In this document: piece after piece, positions 25,129 to 34,371 of the stretch
Layout: each line of letters starts with the position of its first letter
Position numbering within the stretch: the first letter of the stretch is position 1
Assembly (NCBI RefSeq): GCF_016862395.1
Contig: NZ_BOMW01000006.1
Coordinates: 62,001-126,000, forward strand
Length of the DNA stretch: 64,000 nucleotides
DNA from: Actinoplanes siamensis
GTDB lineage: Bacteria; Actinomycetota; Actinomycetes; Mycobacteriales; Micromonosporaceae
Direction of reading: 5' to 3'
The notes under the pieces: model-generated
What the model was told of the DNA's origin: nothing
Databases searched by the model: none
What the model saw: the letters and a program-made list of their open reading frames with translations, nothing else
Program-made: the position numbers and the translations under genes

Positions 25129-25685
25129 CAGACTTCGAGCAGCTCGGCTTCCTTGTGCTTGACCAGCTCGTCGATCACCGAGACGTAGCGGTGGGTGACG
25201 TCGTCGAGCTCCTTCTCGGCGCGACGGCCGTCGTCCTCACCGGTCTCGCCGTCCTTGACCAGCTTGTCGATCTGCTCCTTGGCCTTGCGGCGCACGTTGC
25301 GGATGGCCACCCGGCCCTCCTCCGCCTTGCCGCGCGCCACCTTGATCATCTCGCGGCGGCGCTCCTCGGTCATCTGCGGCAGGTGGATGCGCAGCTGGGT
25401 GCCCTCGTTGTTGGGGTTGACCCCGAGGTCCGAGTCACGGATGGCGCGCTCGATCGGGCCGAGCTGGCTGTTGTCGTACGGCTTGACGATGACCATGCGC
25501 GGCTCGGGGACGCCGACCGAGGCCATCTGGGTCACCGGCGTGGGCGCGCCGTAGTAGTCGACCAGGATCTTGGAGAACATCGCCGGAGTGGCCCGGCCGG
25601 TCCGGATGGCGGCGAACTCCTCCTTGGCGTGCTCGACCGCACTGTCCATCTTTTCTTCGGCCTCAAAGAGGGTTTCCTCGATCAC
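25128..25685 (-). CDS. frr: Ribosome recycling factor
   Basis: 185 residues, the standard length, starting GTG 25683-25685 ([13 protein letters not shown]). The RTGRATP motif in the first helix and [14 protein letters not shown] later are invariant RRF features. With EF-G it splits post-termination 70S ribosomes. Sits between pyrH and cdsA as in most actinobacteria. Confidence 0.97.
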   Translation of the reverse strand: MIEETLFEAEEKMDSAVEHAKEEFAAIRTGRATPAMFSKILVDYYGAPTPVTQMASVGVPEPRMVIVKPYDNSQLGPIERAIRDSDLGVNPNNEGTQLRIHLPQMTEERRREMIKVARGKAEEGRVAIRNVRRKAKEQIDKLVKDGETGEDDGRRAEKELDDVTHRYVSVIDELVKHKEAELLEV

Positions 25686-25754
25686 CGGCTCTTCTCGCCT
25701 CCTTGCTGTCTTCGGTGGTGCGGGATGTGGGCACGTCAGTCGCGATGAGCGAGC

Positions 25755-26513
25755 TCACGCGGTGATCAGGGTGCCGATCTTCTCGCCGGCACACGCGCGC
25801 ACGATCGTGTCGTCGCCGTCCGCGCCGAAGACCAGCATCGGCAGCTTGTTCTCCTCGCACAGGCTGAACGCGGCCTGGTCGGCCACCCGCAGCCCCCGCT
25901 GGAGGATCTCCTGGAAGGTGATGTTCTCCAGCTTGCGCGCGCCCGGGTCGATCCGGGGGTCCGCGGTGTACACCCCGTCGACGCCGTTCTTGCTCATCAG
26001 CACCATGTCGGCGTGGATCTCCAGCGCGCGCTGGGCGGTCACCGTGTCGGTGGAGAAGTACGGCATGCCCGCGCCGGCGCCGAAGATCACGACGCGGCCC
26101 TTCTCCAGGTGCCGGATCGCGCGGAGCGGAATGTACGGCTCGGCGACCTGGGCCATCGTGATGGCCGTCTGCACCCGGGTCTCGATGCCCTCCTTCTCCA
26201 GGAAGTCCTGGAGGGCCAGGCAGTTCATCACCGTGCCCAGCATGCCCATGTAGTCCGCGCGGTTCCGGTCCATGCCGCGTTTCTGCAGCTCGGCGCCGCG
26301 GAAGAAGTTGCCGCCACCGACCACCACGGCCACCTGGATGCCGCGCCGGTTCACCGTGGCGATCTGCCTGGCCAGCGCCTGGACGACGTCGGGGTCGACG
26401 CCGACCGCGCCGCCGCCGAACACCTCGCCGGACAGTTTCAGCACGACCCGGCGCGGCCGCATGGCCGGCGGGTTCTCGTCGACCGTGGCGGACTGCTCGG
26501 TCACCATCGTCAT
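25755..26513 (-). CDS. pyrH: Uridylate kinase
   Basis: 252 residues from ATG 26511-26513; a second ATG at 26507 is possible. Amino-acid-kinase fold: [15 protein letters not shown] at the N-terminus, [11 protein letters not shown], the UMP-binding [15 protein letters not shown] and ADPRIDP. It phosphorylates UMP to UDP. Placed between tsf and frr, with a 69-bp gap to frr. Confidence 0.96.
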   Translation of the reverse strand: MTMVTEQSATVDENPPAMRPRRVVLKLSGEVFGGGAVGVDPDVVQALARQIATVNRRGIQVAVVVGGGNFFRGAELQKRGMDRNRADYMGMLGTVMNCLALQDFLEKEGIETRVQTAITMAQVAEPYIPLRAIRHLEKGRVVIFGAGAGMPYFSTDTVTAQRALEIHADMVLMSKNGVDGVYTADPRIDPGARKLENITFQEILQRGLRVADQAAFSLCEENKLPMLVFGADGDDTIVRACAGEKIGTLITA

Positions 26514-26557
26514 GAGACCCGCCTTCCCTTCGCTTTCTGCAGGAGACCCTATGCGAC

Positions 26558-26595
26558 CGGGAGGCCGGACGCTCAATCGCGTTCCCGACCTCCCG
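26558..26595. terminator. Hairpin between tsf and pyrH
   Basis: CGGGAGG (26558-26564) pairs with CCTCCCG (26589-26595), with partly paired inner bases. No U-tract follows. It may act as partial terminator or mRNA processing structure within the rpsB-tsf-pyrH transcript. Confidence 0.4.
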
Positions 26596-26614
26596 TGCCA
26601 AGCGTTGTGGAGCC

Positions 26615-27445
26615 TTATTCCTGGCCGACCTCGAACCGGACGAACCGGGTGAGCTCGATGCCGGCCTCGCTGGCGACCTGCTTGACCGTCTTCTTGTTGT
26701 CGACGACGGAAGCCTGCTCCAGCAGGACGAAGTCCTTGAAGAAGGAGTTCACCCGGCCCTCGACGATCTTCGCGATCGCCTGCTCCGGCTTGCCCTCCTC
26801 GCGAGCGGTCTGCTCGGCGATCCGGCGCTCCGACTCGACGACCTCGGCCGGAACCTCGTCACGGGTCAGGTACTTCGGCCGCATCGCGGTGATCTGCATG
26901 CCGATGCCGCGGGCGTCCGAGTCGGCCGCCTCGTCGTCCTTGCCGGTGTACTGCACCAGGACGCCGACCTGCGGCGGCAGGTCCTGCGCCTTGCGGTGCA
27001 GGTAGACCGCGACGGTGCCGTCCAGGATCGTGAAGCGGTTCAGGACGATCTTCTCACCGATCTTGGCGGCGTAGTCCTGGACCAGGTCGGCGACGGTCTT
27101 GCCGTCCTCGATCGTGGCGGCCAGCAGAGCGGCGGCGTCGGCCAGCTGGTTCTGCTCGCCGAAGGTGACCAGGCGCTGACCCAGCTCGACGAAGTCGGGG
27201 GTCTTGGCGACGAAGTCGGTCTCGCAGTTCAGCTCGAGCAGGGCCTTGCCGGAGTGGCTGACGATGCCGTTGGCGGCGGTCCGGCCGGCCCGCTTGCCGA
27301 CGTCCTTCGCGCCCTTGATCCGCAGGAACTCGACGGCCTTGTCGAAGTCGCCCTCGGACTCCTCGAGCGCCTTCTTGCAGTCCATCATGCCGGCACCGGT
27401 GAGGTCGCGGAGCTTCTTCACGTCCGCGGCGGTGTAGTTAGCCAT
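26615..27445 (-). CDS. tsf: Translation elongation factor Ts
   Basis: 276 residues. The N-terminal UBA-like region and the signature [19 protein letters not shown] (residues about 10-28) identify EF-Ts, followed by [15 protein letters not shown] in the core. It recycles EF-Tu-GDP. Downstream of rpsB by 75 bp. Confidence 0.97.
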   Translation of the reverse strand: MANYTAADVKKLRDLTGAGMMDCKKALEESEGDFDKAVEFLRIKGAKDVGKRAGRTAANGIVSHSGKALLELNCETDFVAKTPDFVELGQRLVTFGEQNQLADAAALLAATIEDGKTVADLVQDYAAKIGEKIVLNRFTILDGTVAVYLHRKAQDLPPQVGVLVQYTGKDDEAADSDARGIGMQITAMRPKYLTRDEVPAEVVESERRIAEQTAREEGKPEQAIAKIVEGRVNSFFKDFVLLEQASVVDNKKTVKQVASEAGIELTRFVRFEVGQE

Positions 27446-27474
27446 GACTCTCTTCTCGATGTCAGTCGGGAGAA

Positions 27475-27503
27475 CGGCCGCCGCCCGTCAACGACGGCGG
27501 CCG
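27475..27503. terminator. Hairpin in the rpsB-tsf intergenic region
   Basis: CGGCCGCCG (27475-27483) pairs with CGGCGGCCG (27495-27503) over an 11-nt loop. Its position right after rpsB fits the partial terminators often found between rpsB and tsf that set S2 to EF-Ts ratios. Confidence 0.45.
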
Positions 27504-27520
27504 CAAGCACGTCGGTCGAC

Positions 27521-28417
27521 TTACTCGGCCGGGGCGGCAGCGGGCGCCGCGGCGGCCGGCTCGGCGGCGGCCGGCTCGGCAGCCGCCGGCTCGGCAGCGG
27601 CCGGGGCGGCCTCGTCGGCCTTCTTCTCGCCACCCTCGTAGAGGTCCCGCTCCCACTCGGGCAGCGGCTCGCCGGCGGCGACGGCGCCCGCCTCGGGCTT
27701 CGCGTCGGCGTCACCGCGGTTGCGGCCGGAACGGGCGATCAGGCCCTCGGCGACGGCGCTGGCGATCACCTTGGTGAGCAGCTCCGCGGAGCGGATCGCG
27801 TCGTCGTTGCCCGGGATCGGGAAGTCGACCTCGTCCGGGTCGCAGTTGGTGTCGAGCACCGCGATGACCGGAATGTTGAGCTTCCGCGCCTCGTCGACCG
27901 CGATGTGCTCCTTCTTGGTGTCCACGACCCAGATCGCCGACGGGACCTTGGTCATGTCACGCAGACCACCGAGGGTCTTGGTGAGCTTCTCCTTCTCGCG
28001 GGAGAGCTGGAGGGTCTCCTTCTTGGTGTAGCCGGCGGCGGTGCCGCTCAGGTCACCCAGGGCCTCGAGCTCCTTCATCCGCTGAAGGCGCTTGTAAACG
28101 GTCTGGAAGTTGGTCAGCATGCCGCCGAGCCAACGGTGGTTCACGTACGGCTGGCCGACCCGCGTCGCCTGCTCGGCGATGGCCTCCTGGGCCTGCTTCT
28201 TGGTGCCGACGAAGAGGATGTGGCCACCCTCGGCGACGGTGTTCCGGACGAAGCTGTACGCCTTCTCGATGTAGTCGAGGGTCTGGCGCAGGTCGATGAT
28301 GTAGATACCGTTGCGCTCGGTGAAGATGAAGCGCTTCATCTTCGGGTTCCAGCGACGGGTCTGGTGCCCGAAGTGGACACCGCTCTCCAGCAGCTGGCGC
28401 ATGGTCACGACGGCCAT
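27521..28417 (-). CDS. rpsB: 30S ribosomal protein S2
   Basis: 298 residues from ATG 28415-28417, preceded by AGGGAG. Core S2 motifs are [20 protein letters not shown] and [15 protein letters not shown]. After residue about 245 the protein carries an acidic, Ala/Glu/Pro-rich tail ending in four PAAAEP-like repeats, an extension common in Micromonosporaceae but absent from E. coli S2. First gene of the leftward translation/lipid gene group. Confidence 0.97.
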   Translation of the reverse strand: MAVVTMRQLLESGVHFGHQTRRWNPKMKRFIFTERNGIYIIDLRQTLDYIEKAYSFVRNTVAEGGHILFVGTKKQAQEAIAEQATRVGQPYVNHRWLGGMLTNFQTVYKRLQRMKELEALGDLSGTAAGYTKKETLQLSREKEKLTKTLGGLRDMTKVPSAIWVVDTKKEHIAVDEARKLNIPVIAVLDTNCDPDEVDFPIPGNDDAIRSAELLTKVIASAVAEGLIARSGRNRGDADAKPEAGAVAAGEPLPEWERDLYEGGEKKADEAAPAAAEPAAAEPAAAEPAAAAPAAAPAE

Positions 28418-28637
28418 GGTGGTGCTCCCTGATCTGCCCTGGTTGTCACGCCCACCGGCGGTGAGCGTCCTGGCGCCCGGTCGACGGCCACAGTCGGACC
28501 CGACGATCATCGGGACCAGGGAGGGCCGTCGCCGCCGGCCGACGCGCCAGGAACAGCGGGTCGGAACGGTCGGAGGGCGCGCGAGGTCGACCGCGTGGGC
28601 GGTCGCCAGGCACAAGCATACGCCAAGCCGTTTCCGG

Positions 28638-29237
28638 CTAAGCGACGGCCAAGCCCGCCGCCAACAGCAAGATCAAACCGATGGGGAGGTACGCCGCGGG
28701 CGGGCGCAGCCACGCGTCGCGGTCCGCCTTCGCGGCTCCGCCGGCTGCCGCGTGCACGCCGAAGCCGGTGAGCGCCAGACCCAGGGTGAGCAGCACCGCG
28801 GGAACGATGCCGCGGGCGGTGGGATCCGAGGCGAAGGTCACGCTCAGCAGCAGCCGCAGCGCCGGGAGGACCAGGACCGCCGTCCCGACCGCCACGACCA
28901 CCGAGGAGAGCGGGCGGCGCCGGGCCGCGCCGCGCGGCTCCACCCTCACCGGCGGGACCAGGGTGGTCGCCTGGTCCGGCGGCTGTTGCGGGACCGGCGG
29001 CAGCGAGGGCGGCGGAATGGTCGGATATTCCGGGCCGCGGACCGGAATGCGGCCCGACTCGTACGGGGCGGTGGCGGGGCGCTGCTCGGGCAGGCGCACG
29101 GCGCCGGTGTCGTACGGCTGCTCGCGCCACGCGTGCGAACCGGAGACCTCGGGCTCGGCCGGGTATCGGGGTGGATCGGTGTACCGGCTCCCCGAGTACC
29201 AGCTGGGGCCGGACTCGTCGGCGTAACGATGCTCCAC
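28638..29237 (-). CDS. Hypothetical membrane protein with Pro-rich cytoplasmic half
   Basis: 199 residues from GTG 29235-29237 ([20 protein letters not shown]). Residues 1-105 are hydrophilic with Tyr/Pro/Arg-rich sequence. Three to four hydrophobic helices follow (about 110-135, 142-165, 180-199), the last ending at the C-terminus. No recognised domain. Divergent from yraN and 220 bp from rpsB. Function unknown. Confidence 0.65.
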   Translation of the reverse strand: MEHRYADESGPSWYSGSRYTDPPRYPAEPEVSGSHAWREQPYDTGAVRLPEQRPATAPYESGRIPVRGPEYPTIPPPSLPPVPQQPPDQATTLVPPVRVEPRGAARRRPLSSVVVAVGTAVLVLPALRLLLSVTFASDPTARGIVPAVLLTLGLALTGFGVHAAAGGAAKADRDAWLRPPAAYLPIGLILLLAAGLAVA

Positions 29238-29383
29238 GAATTCGCACCGTAGGCGACCGGGGCCGATCACACCACAGGTAGGCACATATCACACCGCATC
29301 GGCGACCGTGCCGGAATCCACAATGACGCTCTGTCCACAGGCAGATCCACGGCGAGCGACCGACCCTGCCACCGTCCGGCGGC

Positions 29384-29743
29384 ATGACGACTCAGCGACA
29401 GGCGATCGGGGCGTACGGCGAGCGACAGGCCGCCCGGTATCTGGAAGAGCGCGGGCTGGTGGTGCTGGCCCGCAACTGGCGGTGCGCCGACGGCGAGATC
29501 GACCTGATCCTGCGGGACGGCGACACCGTGGTGTTCTGCGAGGTCAAGACGCGGCGCACGGCGGCCTTCGGGCCACCCTCGGCCGCGGTCCACCGGCGCA
29601 AGGTGCACAAGCTGCGGCAGCTCGCGCTCCGCTGGCTGGCCGAGTCCGGCACGTCCTCGCCGCAGATCCGCTTCGACGTGGTGGAGGTGCTGCCGCAGCC
29701 GCGGGGCGCCGCCCGGGTCGCGCACATCCCGGCGGCGTTCTGA
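29384..29743 (+). CDS. UPF0102 (YraN-like) putative endonuclease
   Basis: 119 residues, typical for the family. GAYGERQAARYLEERGL, CADGEIDLILRDGD and VVFCEVKTRR give the D-x(n)-E-V-K nuclease-like core. Role is not established; proximity to YifB and DprA suggests DNA processing or uptake. Its stop shares a base with the yifB start (TGATG). Confidence 0.92.
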   Translation: MTTQRQAIGAYGERQAARYLEERGLVVLARNWRCADGEIDLILRDGDTVVFCEVKTRRTAAFGPPSAAVHRRKVHKLRQLALRWLAESGTSSPQIRFDVVEVLPQPRGAARVAHIPAAF

Positions 29744-31320
29744 TGAGCTACGCCCGGGTGCTCTGTGTCGGACTGATCGGGGTGGCCGGCCGCCTCGTCG
29801 AGGTGGAGGCGGACCTGTCCGTCGGCCTGCCCGCCGTGGTGCTGACCGGCCTGCCGGACACCGCGCTGCACGAGGCCCGCGACCGGGTGCGCGCGGCAGT
29901 GGTCAACAGCGGCTGCGCGTGGCCGAACCGGCGGATCACCGTCAACCTGCTGCCGGCCGCGCTGCCCAAGCACGGCAGCGGCTTCGATCTCGCCATCGCC
30001 GCGGCGCTGCTCACCGGGGCCGGTGAGCTGCCCCCCGGGCCGCTGGAGCGGGTTCTCCTGCTCGGCGAGCTCGGCCTGGACGGGGCGGTCCGCCCGGTGC
30101 GCGGCGTGCTGCCGATGGTCGCCGCGGCCGCGCGGGCCGGGATCACCCGGGTGATCGTGCCGCTGGCCAACGCCCGGGAGGCGACAGTGGTCCCCGGGGT
30201 GACCGTCCGCGCCGTGGACACGCTGCGCCGCCTCGCCGACTTCGTCCGCGGCGCCGACCGGCTGCTCGACCCGCCGCCGGAGTCCCCGCCGCCGGCCCGC
30301 GGCGGACCCGACCTGGCCGACGTGGCCGGGCAGCAGCTCGGACGGTACGCCGTGGAGATCGCCGCCGCCGGTGGCCACCATCTGGCGCTGCTCGGCCCGC
30401 CGGGCTCGGGCAAGACGATGCTGGCCGAGCGGCTACCGTCGATCCTGCCGTCGCTGAGCGACGAGGCGGCGCTGGAGGTGACGGCGCTGCAGTCGATCGC
30501 CGGGGTGCTCCCGCCGGACAGCGGGCTGATCCGGCGACCGCCGTATCAGGCGCCGCACCACAGTTCCAGCCTGGCGGCGCTGATCGGCGGGGGCAGCGGG
30601 CTGGCGCGGCCGGGCGCGCTCTCCCTGGCCCACCGGGGCGTGCTGTTCCTGGACGAGGCGCCGGAGATCGCCCGGGCGACCCTGCAGGCCCTGCGGCAGC
30701 CGCTGGAGAGCGGCCAGGTGGTGCTGGCCCGGGCCCGGGGCACGACCGAGTACCCGGCCCGGGTGCAACTGGTCCTCGCCGCGAATCCCTGCCCCTGCGC
30801 GACCACGGACCAGCGCTGCACCTGCAGCCCGCAGGTCCGGCGGCGCTACCTGGCCCGGCTCTCCGGGCCGCTGCTGGACCGCGTGGACATCAAGGTGGAC
30901 CTGCTGCCGATGCGAGCCGCGCAACTGATGGCCGACGACCGGCCGGCCGAATCGTCGGAGGTGGTGGCCGCCCGGGTGCTGCGGGCCCGGACGGCGGCGT
31001 CGCAGCGATGGGGGCCGTGCGGGTGGGGGCTCAACGCCGAGGTGCCCGGACCCCAGCTCCGCCGGCCGCCGTGGCTGTTGCCGGCGAAGGACACCAGGGT
31101 GCTGCGGGAGGCACTGGACCGCGGGACGGTGTCGGCCCGGGGCTTCGACCGGGTGTTGCGCCTGGCCTGGACGATCGCGGATCTGGACGGACGCGATCGG
31201 CCCGGTGGCGGCGACGTGGCGGAGGCGCTGCAGCTACGAACCGGCGCCCCGGCCGCCTCCTGGACGCCGTCCGGGCCCACGCACTCCGCCGCCCCTGCCT
31301 CGTCCCCGGCGCGGTCGTGA
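29743..31320 (+). CDS. YifB-family Mg-chelatase-like AAA ATPase (ComM-like)
   Basis: 525 residues. An N-terminal Lon-protease-like S16 fold domain (about 1-170) is followed by the AAA+ core with Walker A GPPGSGKTM (about 217-225) and GVLFLDEAPEIA as Walker B. The Mg_chelatase C-terminal region holds a CPCATTDQRCTCS cysteine cluster. ComM homologues promote branch migration in natural transformation. Coupled to yraN and, by a 1-base overlap, to dprA. Confidence 0.93.
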   Translation: MSYARVLCVGLIGVAGRLVEVEADLSVGLPAVVLTGLPDTALHEARDRVRAAVVNSGCAWPNRRITVNLLPAALPKHGSGFDLAIAAALLTGAGELPPGPLERVLLLGELGLDGAVRPVRGVLPMVAAAARAGITRVIVPLANAREATVVPGVTVRAVDTLRRLADFVRGADRLLDPPPESPPPARGGPDLADVAGQQLGRYAVEIAAAGGHHLALLGPPGSGKTMLAERLPSILPSLSDEAALEVTALQSIAGVLPPDSGLIRRPPYQAPHHSSSLAALIGGGSGLARPGALSLAHRGVLFLDEAPEIARATLQALRQPLESGQVVLARARGTTEYPARVQLVLAANPCPCATTDQRCTCSPQVRRRYLARLSGPLLDRVDIKVDLLPMRAAQLMADDRPAESSEVVAARVLRARTAASQRWGPCGWGLNAEVPGPQLRRPPWLLPAKDTRVLREALDRGTVSARGFDRVLRLAWTIADLDGRDRPGGGDVAEALQLRTGAPAASWTPSGPTHSAAPASSPARS

Positions 31321-32495
31321 TGGGTGAGCCGGGAAGTCACGCCGATCGGATCGCCCGGGCCGCGCTCACCTGGCTGGCCGAGCCCGGCAACCGCGCGGTC
31401 TGGACGCTGGTCCAGCGGGCCGGAGCGCCGGCCACCCTGCACCGCCTGCTCGCCGGGGACATCCCGGACCGGTTCCTGCGCTCCACGGTCGCCGCGCGCT
31501 CCGCGGCCGGCGACGCCCGGCAGGTGGCGGAGACGGCGCTGCGCGAGGCGGGGCGGATCGGCGCCCGCCTGGTGGTGCCCGCGGACGACGAGTGGCCGGC
31601 CCGGGTGGACGCGCTGGCGCAGCTGGAAATCGACAGCGGCGGGCGGGTGAACCGGGACACCCGGCCGCCGCTCTGCTTCTGGGTGCGCGGCGAGCTGCCG
31701 CTGGGCTCGGCGTTGGACCGGTCGGTGGCGATCGTGGGGGCGCGGGCGTCCACCGGGTACGGCGACCACGTCACCCGCGAACTGGCGTACGGGCTGGCCG
31801 AGCGCGGCTGGACGGTGACCTCCGGCGGCGCGTTCGGGATCGACGCGGCGGCCCACCAGGGTGCGCTCGCCGCGGGCGGGAGGACCGTGTCGGTGCTGGC
31901 CTGCGGCGTGGACCGGCCGTACCCGGCGGGCAACTCGACGATGTTCGCGGGGATCGCCGAGCGGGGCCTGCTGATCAGCGAGTGGCCACCGGGCTCCGAG
32001 CCGTTCAAGCACCGCTTCCTGATCCGGAACCGGGTGATCGCGGCGGCCACCGCGGGCACCGTCATGGTCGAGGCCGCCGCCCGCAGCGGCGCTACCCAGA
32101 CGATGAGTCGGGTGCTGGCGCTGGGCCGGCCCGCGATGGTCGTACCGGGGCCGGTGACCTCGGCGATGTCGGTGGGCTGCCACGAGGTGCTGCGCGCCCA
32201 CCCACAGGCGCGGCTGGTCACCTCGGTCGCCGACGTGCTGGAGGAGGTCGGCCGGATCGGCGAGTACCTGGAGCCGGCGCCCCGCGGCGCCGAGCGGGCG
32301 CACGACCGGCTGGACGAGGAGTCCGCGCTGGTCCTGGAGGTGGTCCCGGGCCGCGGGGTGGCGACTCCGGAGGAGCTCGCGGCCCGGGCCCGGCTGGATC
32401 TGCGTACGGTGCTGCGCCGCCTGTCCCTGCTCGAGGCGGCCGGCCTGGTGGTACGGACCGAGGCCGGCGTCGCGCTGGCGCCCCGGGGCGGCTAG
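31320..32495 (+). CDS. dprA: DNA-processing protein DprA
   Basis: 391 residues from ATG 31320 (TGATG junction). An N-terminal helical/SAM-like region (1-110) is followed by the Rossmann core: SVAIVGARASTGYGDHV, TVTSGGAFGIDAAAHQGALA and SVLACGVDRPYPAGN. The C-terminal winged-helix DprA_WH domain covers about 325-388. It loads RecA on incoming single-stranded DNA in transforming bacteria; its role in actinobacteria is less clear. Last gene of the yraN-yifB-dprA operon. CTAGTC covers its stop codon. Confidence 0.95.
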   Translation: MGEPGSHADRIARAALTWLAEPGNRAVWTLVQRAGAPATLHRLLAGDIPDRFLRSTVAARSAAGDARQVAETALREAGRIGARLVVPADDEWPARVDALAQLEIDSGGRVNRDTRPPLCFWVRGELPLGSALDRSVAIVGARASTGYGDHVTRELAYGLAERGWTVTSGGAFGIDAAAHQGALAAGGRTVSVLACGVDRPYPAGNSTMFAGIAERGLLISEWPPGSEPFKHRFLIRNRVIAAATAGTVMVEAAARSGATQTMSRVLALGRPAMVVPGPVTSAMSVGCHEVLRAHPQARLVTSVADVLEEVGRIGEYLEPAPRGAERAHDRLDEESALVLEVVPGRGVATPEELAARARLDLRTVLRRLSLLEAAGLVVRTEAGVALAPRGG

Positions 32496-32740
32496 TCATG
32501 TGGACTCCACCACCCGATCGGGGGAAAGATCCGGCACGCCCGGCGGCCGGGAGAGCGCCGATCCGGACGTCCGATGTGGACTGCCGGCCCCGCGGCGAGG
32601 CCGTGCACCACCGCGTTCAGCGCGTGAACGCCGCGGAAACTTTCGTCCGCGTGCCGGACCTCCGGCGCCGCTGTCGCGCGGCAGCCGGGCGGCCCGGCCC
32701 CTTCGTCGCACGCGCGCCGTCCGGGACGGCGCGGCAGCGA
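32496..32740. other. Non-coding start of the dprA-xerC interval
   Basis: 245 bp without a supported gene. It contains a short ATGTGGACTCCACC partial dyad at about 32498-32511 directly after dprA and is otherwise Arg/Pro-coding in all frames, typical of spurious GC-rich frames. Confidence 0.4.
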
Positions 32741-32983
32741 TCAGTCCTCGGATTCATCCAGGTCACGACGGTGGACCTTCATCCAGGCCTCGACGTCCTC
32801 GGTCAGCCACACCTTGCCCTGCGCCAGGTCGGCGACCGGCTTGGGAAAGTCCGCGCGGCTGGTGATCTGGTACGCCCGTTGGCGACTGACCCCGCCCAGG
32901 CGGATACGGATCTCGTGTGCGCCCATGAGGCGGATCGGCTTCACTCCCACATGATCGACCGTAGGCGCGGGACTATTAGGCAT
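32741..32983 (-). CDS. Excisionase/AlpA-like helix-turn-helix protein
   Basis: 80 residues. The core RLGGVSRQRAYQITSR plus DFPKPVADLAQGKVWLTEDVEAWM is a MerR-superfamily/AlpA-type winged helix, where the residues after DFP form the wing and the last helix starts at the WLTEDVEAW. Such proteins act as recombination directionality factors or small repressors in actinobacteria. Start ATG 32983 gives a 13-residue leader; a GTG inside (about 32944) would begin closer to the domain. Divergently transcribed from the next gene, with 51 bp between start codons. Confidence 0.8.
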   Translation of the reverse strand: MPNSPAPTVDHVGVKPIRLMGAHEIRIRLGGVSRQRAYQITSRADFPKPVADLAQGKVWLTEDVEAWMKVHRRDLDESED

Positions 32984-33005
32984 TCAGCATGTTGGCGGCA
33001 GACAG

Positions 33006-33083
33006 CTAGTCGTTCGTTCATTAGGATCGTCGCCATGACTAGATGTCGACCGTCAACCGGACAAGTCCCCCTATCCCCTAGTC
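33006..33083. promoter_or_regulatory. Cluster of CTAGTC hexamers in a divergent promoter
   Basis: CTAGTC at 33006-33011, its complement GACTAG at 33037-33042 and CTAGTC at 33078-33083 surround the start of the Cys/Arg-rich gene. CTAG tetramers are scarce in high-GC actinobacterial DNA, so three within 78 bp look like binding sites, for example for the divergent HTH protein (inference). Confidence 0.35.
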
Positions 33084-33532
33084 ACCGCCGGGATTGGCGG
33101 ACCCTGTGGCGCCGTTGCCGATGCGGCCTGCCGGCCCCGTGCGTCGACCGGCTGGTGCCCGCGCCGGCCAAGCCGTACCCGCCACGGCCGGTCGCTCCGG
33201 GCCGCGGAGCAACACCCGCACATTCCGACAATGTGGTCGGAGAGCCGCAGAAACCCCGGCTGAGCGCGCCGCACACACAGCGCGAGCCCCTCGACGAGCG
33301 CAACAAGGAGGGGCCCGGCGCCGGTGGAGCACCTCGGATCTGCTCATCCCGGGCCGACGCCGGCGAGCACGGTGGACACCCGATCGAACGCGTTCCGGCG
33401 CCGCTACCGCGGCGCCGGCACCTGGAGGCGAACGTGGGCGGGGCCGGCAATCCGACGCCGGGACAACGGTTCCGCGCGTGCTGCAACGACCCGTTCAAGA
33501 ACCATCTGCACCGGCGTCGCGGCCGCCGCTGA
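33035..33532 (+). CDS. Cys/Arg/Pro-rich hypothetical protein with CxCGxPxPC motif
   Basis: 165 residues from ATG 33035 (MTRCRPSTGQVPLSPSHRRDW). The WRRCRCGLPAPCVDR segment (about 26-41) looks like a small zinc-binding knuckle and is followed by a Pro-rich region. The C-terminal part is basic (FRACCNDPFKNHLHRRRGRR). Related N-termini occur in actinobacterial hypothetical proteins. The motif recurs in the next gene product. Function unknown. It may bind DNA or RNA, judging by its charge. Confidence 0.6.
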   Translation: MTRCRPSTGQVPLSPSHRRDWRTLWRRCRCGLPAPCVDRLVPAPAKPYPPRPVAPGRGATPAHSDNVVGEPQKPRLSAPHTQREPLDERNKEGPGAGGAPRICSSRADAGEHGGHPIERVPAPLPRRRHLEANVGGAGNPTPGQRFRACCNDPFKNHLHRRRGRR

Positions 33533-33679
33533 GCGCCACGGCGGACGGCACACAAGGAGGCAACGCACCGTTCAGGATGCCGTCGTACCGCGGGGTCGCG
33601 GGCCGGCGCCGCGGAGAAGTCCGCCGGCGTCGGCCGGGCCGCGGGCGGCGGCCCGCACCGGATCCGGGGGGAAACAACG

Positions 33680-33937
33680 TTGACCGTCGCACGAGAAGCC
33701 GAGCACCTGCATGACCGGCCGGGCTGGAACTGCCGCATCTGCGGCCGCCCCTGGCCGTGCGCCACGGCGAAGACCAATCTGCTGTACGAGTACCGCGCCT
33801 TTCCCTCACTGCTGCGGATCTACCTGTCCGCGCAGATGTACGACGCGATCGAGGACATGGTCACGGACGAGGGAATTCCGCTGAACCTGTACGAGCGGTT
33901 CCTCGCCTGGGCCTGGCACAAGCCGCCAACTCCGTGA
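33680..33937 (+). CDS. Small protein with CxxCGxPWPC motif
   Basis: 85 residues from TTG 33680 (GGGGGGAAAC RBS-like). GWNCRICGRPWPCATAKTNL contains three cysteines in a knuckle arrangement, followed by a conserved amphipathic stretch YEYRAFPSLLRIYLSAQMYD and DLYERFLAW-like ending (NLYERFLAWAW). Close relatives in actinobacteria are sometimes labelled flavin reductase, but nothing here supports that. It shares C-G-x-P-x-P-C with the upstream gene. Function unknown. Confidence 0.7.
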   Translation: MTVAREAEHLHDRPGWNCRICGRPWPCATAKTNLLYEYRAFPSLLRIYLSAQMYDAIEDMVTDEGIPLNLYERFLAWAWHKPPTP

Positions 33938-34335
33938 CCAACCCACCGCCCGCCGTCGCCACCCACCGCCGCGCAGGCCGCACCGCACGTGCCGCAGCGC
34001 GTCCGCCCACACGCGCCGCGCCCCAACCGGGCCACCACCCACACGCGCCGCGCCCCAACCGGGCCACCATCCGCGCGCGCCGCACCCCACTGGGCCGCCA
34101 CCCGCGCGCCGCGCCACAACCGGGCCGCCACCCGGATCGGCGCTGCCGACGTGGCCGGAGTGGGGGTGGCCGGATCGAGTCGGTACGGCTGGGCTCCGCA
34201 TGGCGAACGGGCGACGGTCGCGCCCAGCAGCCTTTCGGCCAGCCTGGCAAAACCGTCGCCCGCTCTTCCGTCCGGTCCGGCTGGGCCTTCCCGGTGCGGC
34301 ATCCCCATCATAGTTATATTGGGCTGTAGGTACAA
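33938..34335. other. Non-coding region dominated by degenerate GC-rich repeats
   Basis: No supported gene. Frames on both strands read as low-complexity Arg/Pro/Ala or Gly/Ala/Arg sequence. It contains the repeat block described separately and ends in an AT-rich promoter-like stretch (about 34305-34371) before the GntR gene. Confidence 0.45.
34008..34136. repeat. Four degenerate tandem copies of a 29-32 bp GC-rich unit
   Basis: The phrase CGCGCCGCGCCCCAACCGGG recurs with variation, cores beginning at 34012, 34044, 34076 and 34105, so spacing is 32, 32 and 29 bp. Copies one and two are nearly identical, three and four more diverged. Confidence 0.7.
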
Positions 34336-34358
34336 CGTGACGGAACATCGTGGTCACG
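34336..34358. promoter_or_regulatory. Dyad upstream of the GntR gene
   Basis: CGTGAC (34336-34341) and GTCACG (34353-34358) form an inverted repeat just 14 bp before the GntR start, in an AT-rich stretch with TAAAATAA. GntR proteins commonly bind such short dyads over their own promoter. Confidence 0.45.
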
Positions 34359-34371
34359 TAAAATAATCGCC

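Noticed and set aside
33577..33714. 45-codon Arg-rich frame between the two CGxPxPC genes
   Set aside because: AGGAGG is too far (about 14 nt) and the sequence is low complexity; no conservation evidence.
34008..34136. Possible CRISPR array
   Set aside because: Units are adjacent and degenerate with no spacers, and no cas gene is present.
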